Assembly: GCA_964462445.1 (NCBI GenBank)
Contig: CAYWXG010000053.1
Span: forward strand, 1 to 16,428
DNA from: JAGBWK01 sp964462445
GTDB lineage: Bacteria > Bacteroidota > Bacteroidia > Bacteroidales > Muribaculaceae
Length of the DNA stretch: 16,428 nt
Reading direction: 5' to 3'
The translations under genes and the position numbers were made by a program. The notes beneath the pieces are model-generated. The model saw only the letters and a program-made list of their open reading frames with translations, had not been told where the DNA came from and did no database searches. Numbering within the stretch: the first letter of the stretch is position 1; the number at the start of each line of letters is the position of its first letter. This document shows positions 13,911 through 16,428 of this stretch, one piece after another.

Positions 13911-16334
13911 ATGAATCTACGTAAATTCTGCATAATTTTTACAGCCCTTTTTGCTTGTGCACTAATTGGTTATGCACAGGTAAAAATCCATGGCAAAATT
14001 GTTGACAACGAAGACAAGGACCTTGAATTTGTGACAGTGAGAATTGCCGGCACAGCATTAGGTGCCACTTCCGGTCTCGACGGCACATATTCTTTGACGG
14101 TGCCTCAAAACGACACTATCAATGTCGTATTCACTTGCATCGGTTTCAAAGAGGTAAATCGCAAACTGATTGATGCCGCCGGCGATGTCACTCTCAATGT
14201 CAAAATGTCCCCCGCCTCCTATGAAATCGGGGAAATTGAAGTTACAGATATCAAGAAGCAAACTTCGCAGATGCAGACTATCGACGCTTCCAACGTCAGA
14301 TTATCCCCCGACGCTACCGGTGGCAGTGTTGAGGCTATGCTTACCACATTAGCCGGTGTCAACTCCAGCAATGAAATGTCCTCACAGTATTCGGTAAGAG
14401 GGGGCACCTTCGACGAGAATTCTGTATACATTAATGGGACCGAGGTGTATCGTCCTCAGCTCATTTCTTCCGGACAACAGGAGGGATTGAGTATTATTAA
14501 TCCCGACATGGTAGGTTCAATTGGCTTCTCAACAGGTGGTTTCGGCGCTGAATATTCCGACAAAATGTCGTCAGTCCTCGACATCACCTATCGTGAGCCG
14601 GAAGCATTTGAAGGCTCAATCTCGGCAAGTTTGATGGGCGGAAGCCTCACAATTGGGCAAAACTCAAAGCATTTTTCCCAATTGCACGGTCTTCGCTACA
14701 AACGCAATTCCTCTTTGCTAAGCTCTATGGAAACAAAAGGGGAGTACGACCCCAACTTCCTTGACTATCAAACCAACATGGTGCTGAAAATGAACAGCAA
14801 ATGGCAGCTTTCATTCCTTGGCAATATAGCTGTAAACAATTATAACTTTACCCCCACAAGCCGTCAAACCAATTTCGGTACTTCGCAAGATGCCAAGCAA
14901 TTCAAAGTCTATTTCGACGGCAAAGAAAAGGACCGATTTGAAACATATTTCGGCGCATTAAATTTGACCTATCGCCCCTCAGCTGCCACCAAACTGTCTT
15001 TGCTCGCTTCTGGATATCTCACCAATGAACTTGTAAGCTACGATATCTCCGGCGAATATTGGCTCGACCAAGCCGGTACGACAGGTGGCGGAAATGAAGA
15101 TAATGCAATTGGTGGCGAACTCGGTGTCGGTCGTTACCACGAGCATGCTCGCAACCGTCTGAAAATGTCGGTTATGTCATTCGGTGTCAAAGGGGTCACC
15201 GGAATCGCCCACCATAACCTCTCTTATGGACTTGATTTCAAGCATGAAACAATCCATGAGCGAACACGTGAATGGGAATTGCGCGACTCTGCCGGCTTCA
15301 CTATCCCGACCAATCCCGAAGCTATCAACATGATATATAATATGTCGTCGCGACAAGATATCTCATCTAATCGCCTCTCATTTTTTGTGCAAGACTCCTA
15401 TCGTGTAAACACATCATCGGGATATTTCGCAATCAACGGCGGATTAAGATTTAGCTATTGGGATTTTAATAAAGAATTTTTGGTAAGCCCTCGTGCTTCG
15501 GTCGCGTTTGTACCCGAGCGAAATAACAATTGGACCATGCGTGTAGCTGCCGGATTATACTATCAGTCCCCATTCTATAAAGAATATCGTATGCCCTCCG
15601 ACGATGGTCAAGGCAACACAATTATATCACTCAATAAAGATATAAAATCGCAGCGCTCAATCCATCTTATCCTCGGTTCCGACTACACATTCCGAGCATT
15701 CAATCGTCCCTTTAAATTGTCGGGCGAACTCTACTATAAAAATTTGGGCAATCTCATCCCCTACGAAGTCGACAACTTAAAAATCGTATATTCCGGTAAA
15801 AATGAAACGTCGGGATATACTGCCGGACTCGACCTCAAACTTTTCGGTCAATTCGTCCCCGGCACCGACTCGTGGATTAGTTTCTCTTTAATGAAAACAA
15901 ATGAGAATCTTAATGGAAAGAACGTGCCACGCCCAACCGACCAGCGATATTCTTTCGCACTCTTCTTCACTGATTATTTCCCGAAAGTGCCAAAATTGAA
16001 ATTCTCATTGCGAGGCATTTTCTCCGACGGGCTTCCAACAACTGCCCCCCACACAACTCGCGACCAAGGATATTTCCGCGCGCCGGCTTATAAACGCGTC
16101 GATGTTGGATTGTCCTATGCATTGCTATCGCCTCTTAATGAAGTCGGTTCTAATCGTTCGTCATTACATAAATATTTTAAATCAGTGTGGCTGGGTGTTG
16201 ACGTTTTCAACCTCCTCGACATTTCCAATGTTAGCTCCTACTATTGGGTGACCGACGTTAATAATATTCAATATGCCGTACCAAACTATTTGACACGCCG
16301 TCAATTCAACGTCCGTCTGACAATTGATTTCTAA
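13911..16334 (+). CDS. TonB-dependent outer-membrane receptor
   Basis: An 807-residue receptor expected to import a ligand across the outer membrane using energy from TonB-ExbB-ExbD. Residues 1-22 are a signal peptide ending Gly-Tyr-Ala, with likely cleavage before Gln23. Residues about 24-100 are a carboxypeptidase-D regulatory-like beta domain typical of Bacteroidetes receptors. The plug follows (about 105-230), with Tyr-Ser-Val-Arg-Gly-Gly-Thr-Phe at 160-167 and the Gly-Gly-Phe-x-Ala-Glu-Tyr segment near 210. The rest is a beta barrel of alternating amphipathic strands ending in a C-terminal Phe, the outer-membrane assembly signal. No SusD-like partner, sigma or anti-sigma gene is visible on either side, so a polysaccharide-utilisation locus is not supported and the ligand is unknown. 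The reading frame is intact. Confidence 0.95.
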   Translation: MNLRKFCIIFTALFACALIGYAQVKIHGKIVDNEDKDLEFVTVRIAGTALGATSGLDGTYSLTVPQNDTINVVFTCIGFKEVNRKLIDAAGDVTLNVKMSPASYEIGEIEVTDIKKQTSQMQTIDASNVRLSPDATGGSVEAMLTTLAGVNSSNEMSSQYSVRGGTFDENSVYINGTEVYRPQLISSGQQEGLSIINPDMVGSIGFSTGGFGAEYSDKMSSVLDITYREPEAFEGSISASLMGGSLTIGQNSKHFSQLHGLRYKRNSSLLSSMETKGEYDPNFLDYQTNMVLKMNSKWQLSFLGNIAVNNYNFTPTSRQTNFGTSQDAKQFKVYFDGKEKDRFETYFGALNLTYRPSAATKLSLLASGYLTNELVSYDISGEYWLDQAGTTGGGNEDNAIGGELGVGRYHEHARNRLKMSVMSFGVKGVTGIAHHNLSYGLDFKHETIHERTREWELRDSAGFTIPTNPEAINMIYNMSSRQDISSNRLSFFVQDSYRVNTSSGYFAINGGLRFSYWDFNKEFLVSPRASVAFVPERNNNWTMRVAAGLYYQSPFYKEYRMPSDDGQGNTIISLNKDIKSQRSIHLILGSDYTFRAFNRPFKLSGELYYKNLGNLIPYEVDNLKIVYSGKNETSGYTAGLDLKLFGQFVPGTDSWISFSLMKTNENLNGKNVPRPTDQRYSFALFFTDYFPKVPKLKFSLRGIFSDGLPTTAPHTTRDQGYFRAPAYKRVDVGLSYALLSPLNEVGSNRSSLHKYFKSVWLGVDVFNLLDISNVSSYYWVTDVNNIQYAVPNYLTRRQFNVRLTIDF

Positions 16335-16367
16335 ACGACATCAACAACATAAGCGATATATCAACAT

Positions 16368-16409
16368 AAAAATGAGGCTGTCTAACAAGTTTGTTAGTCG
16401 GCCTCTTTT
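16368..16409. terminator. Bidirectional terminator after the receptor gene
   Basis: Arms starting GAGGC at 16374-16378 and ending GCCTC at 16401-16405, with an inner 6-7 bp stem (CTAACAA / TTGTTAG), form a strong hairpin about 40 bases past the receptor stop. On the plus strand it is followed by TTTT (16406-16409). On the minus strand it is followed by a run of five T (16368-16372), so it can stop transcription from both sides. Confidence 0.85.
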
Positions 16410-16428
16410 GCTATTGATTCAAAAAATA

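Noticed and set aside
13911..16334. SusC-like member of a polysaccharide-utilisation locus
   Set aside because: The protein is shorter than typical SusC proteins, and no SusD-like gene follows; a hairpin terminator lies directly downstream.

Overview
The window looks like a chromosomal piece of a Bacteroidales bacterium, perhaps a Bacteroides or Muribaculaceae relative. The signs are a TonB-dependent outer-membrane receptor with an N-terminal carboxypeptidase-regulatory-like domain, lipoprotein signals of the Bacteroidetes kind, a glycan-type aminotransferase and generally weak Shine-Dalgarno sequences. No ribosomal RNA, tRNA, CRISPR array, integrase or intact transposase was seen.

Region A (about 93-11462, all minus strand, visibly AT-richer than the rest) is the interesting part. 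Seven genes follow one another with gaps of 3-13 bases or a 1-base overlap. In transcription order they are: a lipoprotein with a von Willebrand A-like fold (10092-11462), a three-helix membrane protein (9699-10088), a tubulin/FtsZ-superfamily GTPase-like protein (8094-9695), a very large actin/Hsp70-fold protein (4685-8080), a second and degenerate Hsp70-like domain fused to TPR repeats (2160-4685), a TerD-domain protein (1437-2147) and a one-helix membrane protein with a Cpl-7-type peptidoglycan-binding C-terminus (947-1429). A hairpin terminator follows. Beyond it lie an unlisted 58-residue two-helix membrane protein (692-868) and a small lipoprotein (93-695), coupled by an ATGA overlap. 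Together the set suggests an envelope-anchored machine: cytosolic tubulin-like and actin-like proteins, a TPR scaffold and a TerD protein, tied to inner membrane, peptidoglycan and a lipoprotein. Its function is not known from the sequence; stress response, envelope maintenance or defence are all possible.

Region B (11463-11958) has no convincing gene. It holds a hairpin terminator, nested inverted repeats and what may be decayed coding sequence. It marks the change from AT-rich to more balanced base composition and may be the edge of an acquired island.

Region C (11959-13778, minus strand) is a translationally coupled pair: a DegT/DnrJ/EryC1 PLP aminotransferase followed by a HAD-family hydrolase, probably for surface glycan or nucleotide-sugar metabolism. 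Region D (13911-16334, plus strand) is a divergently transcribed TonB-dependent receptor that ends in a bidirectional terminator near the window's edge.
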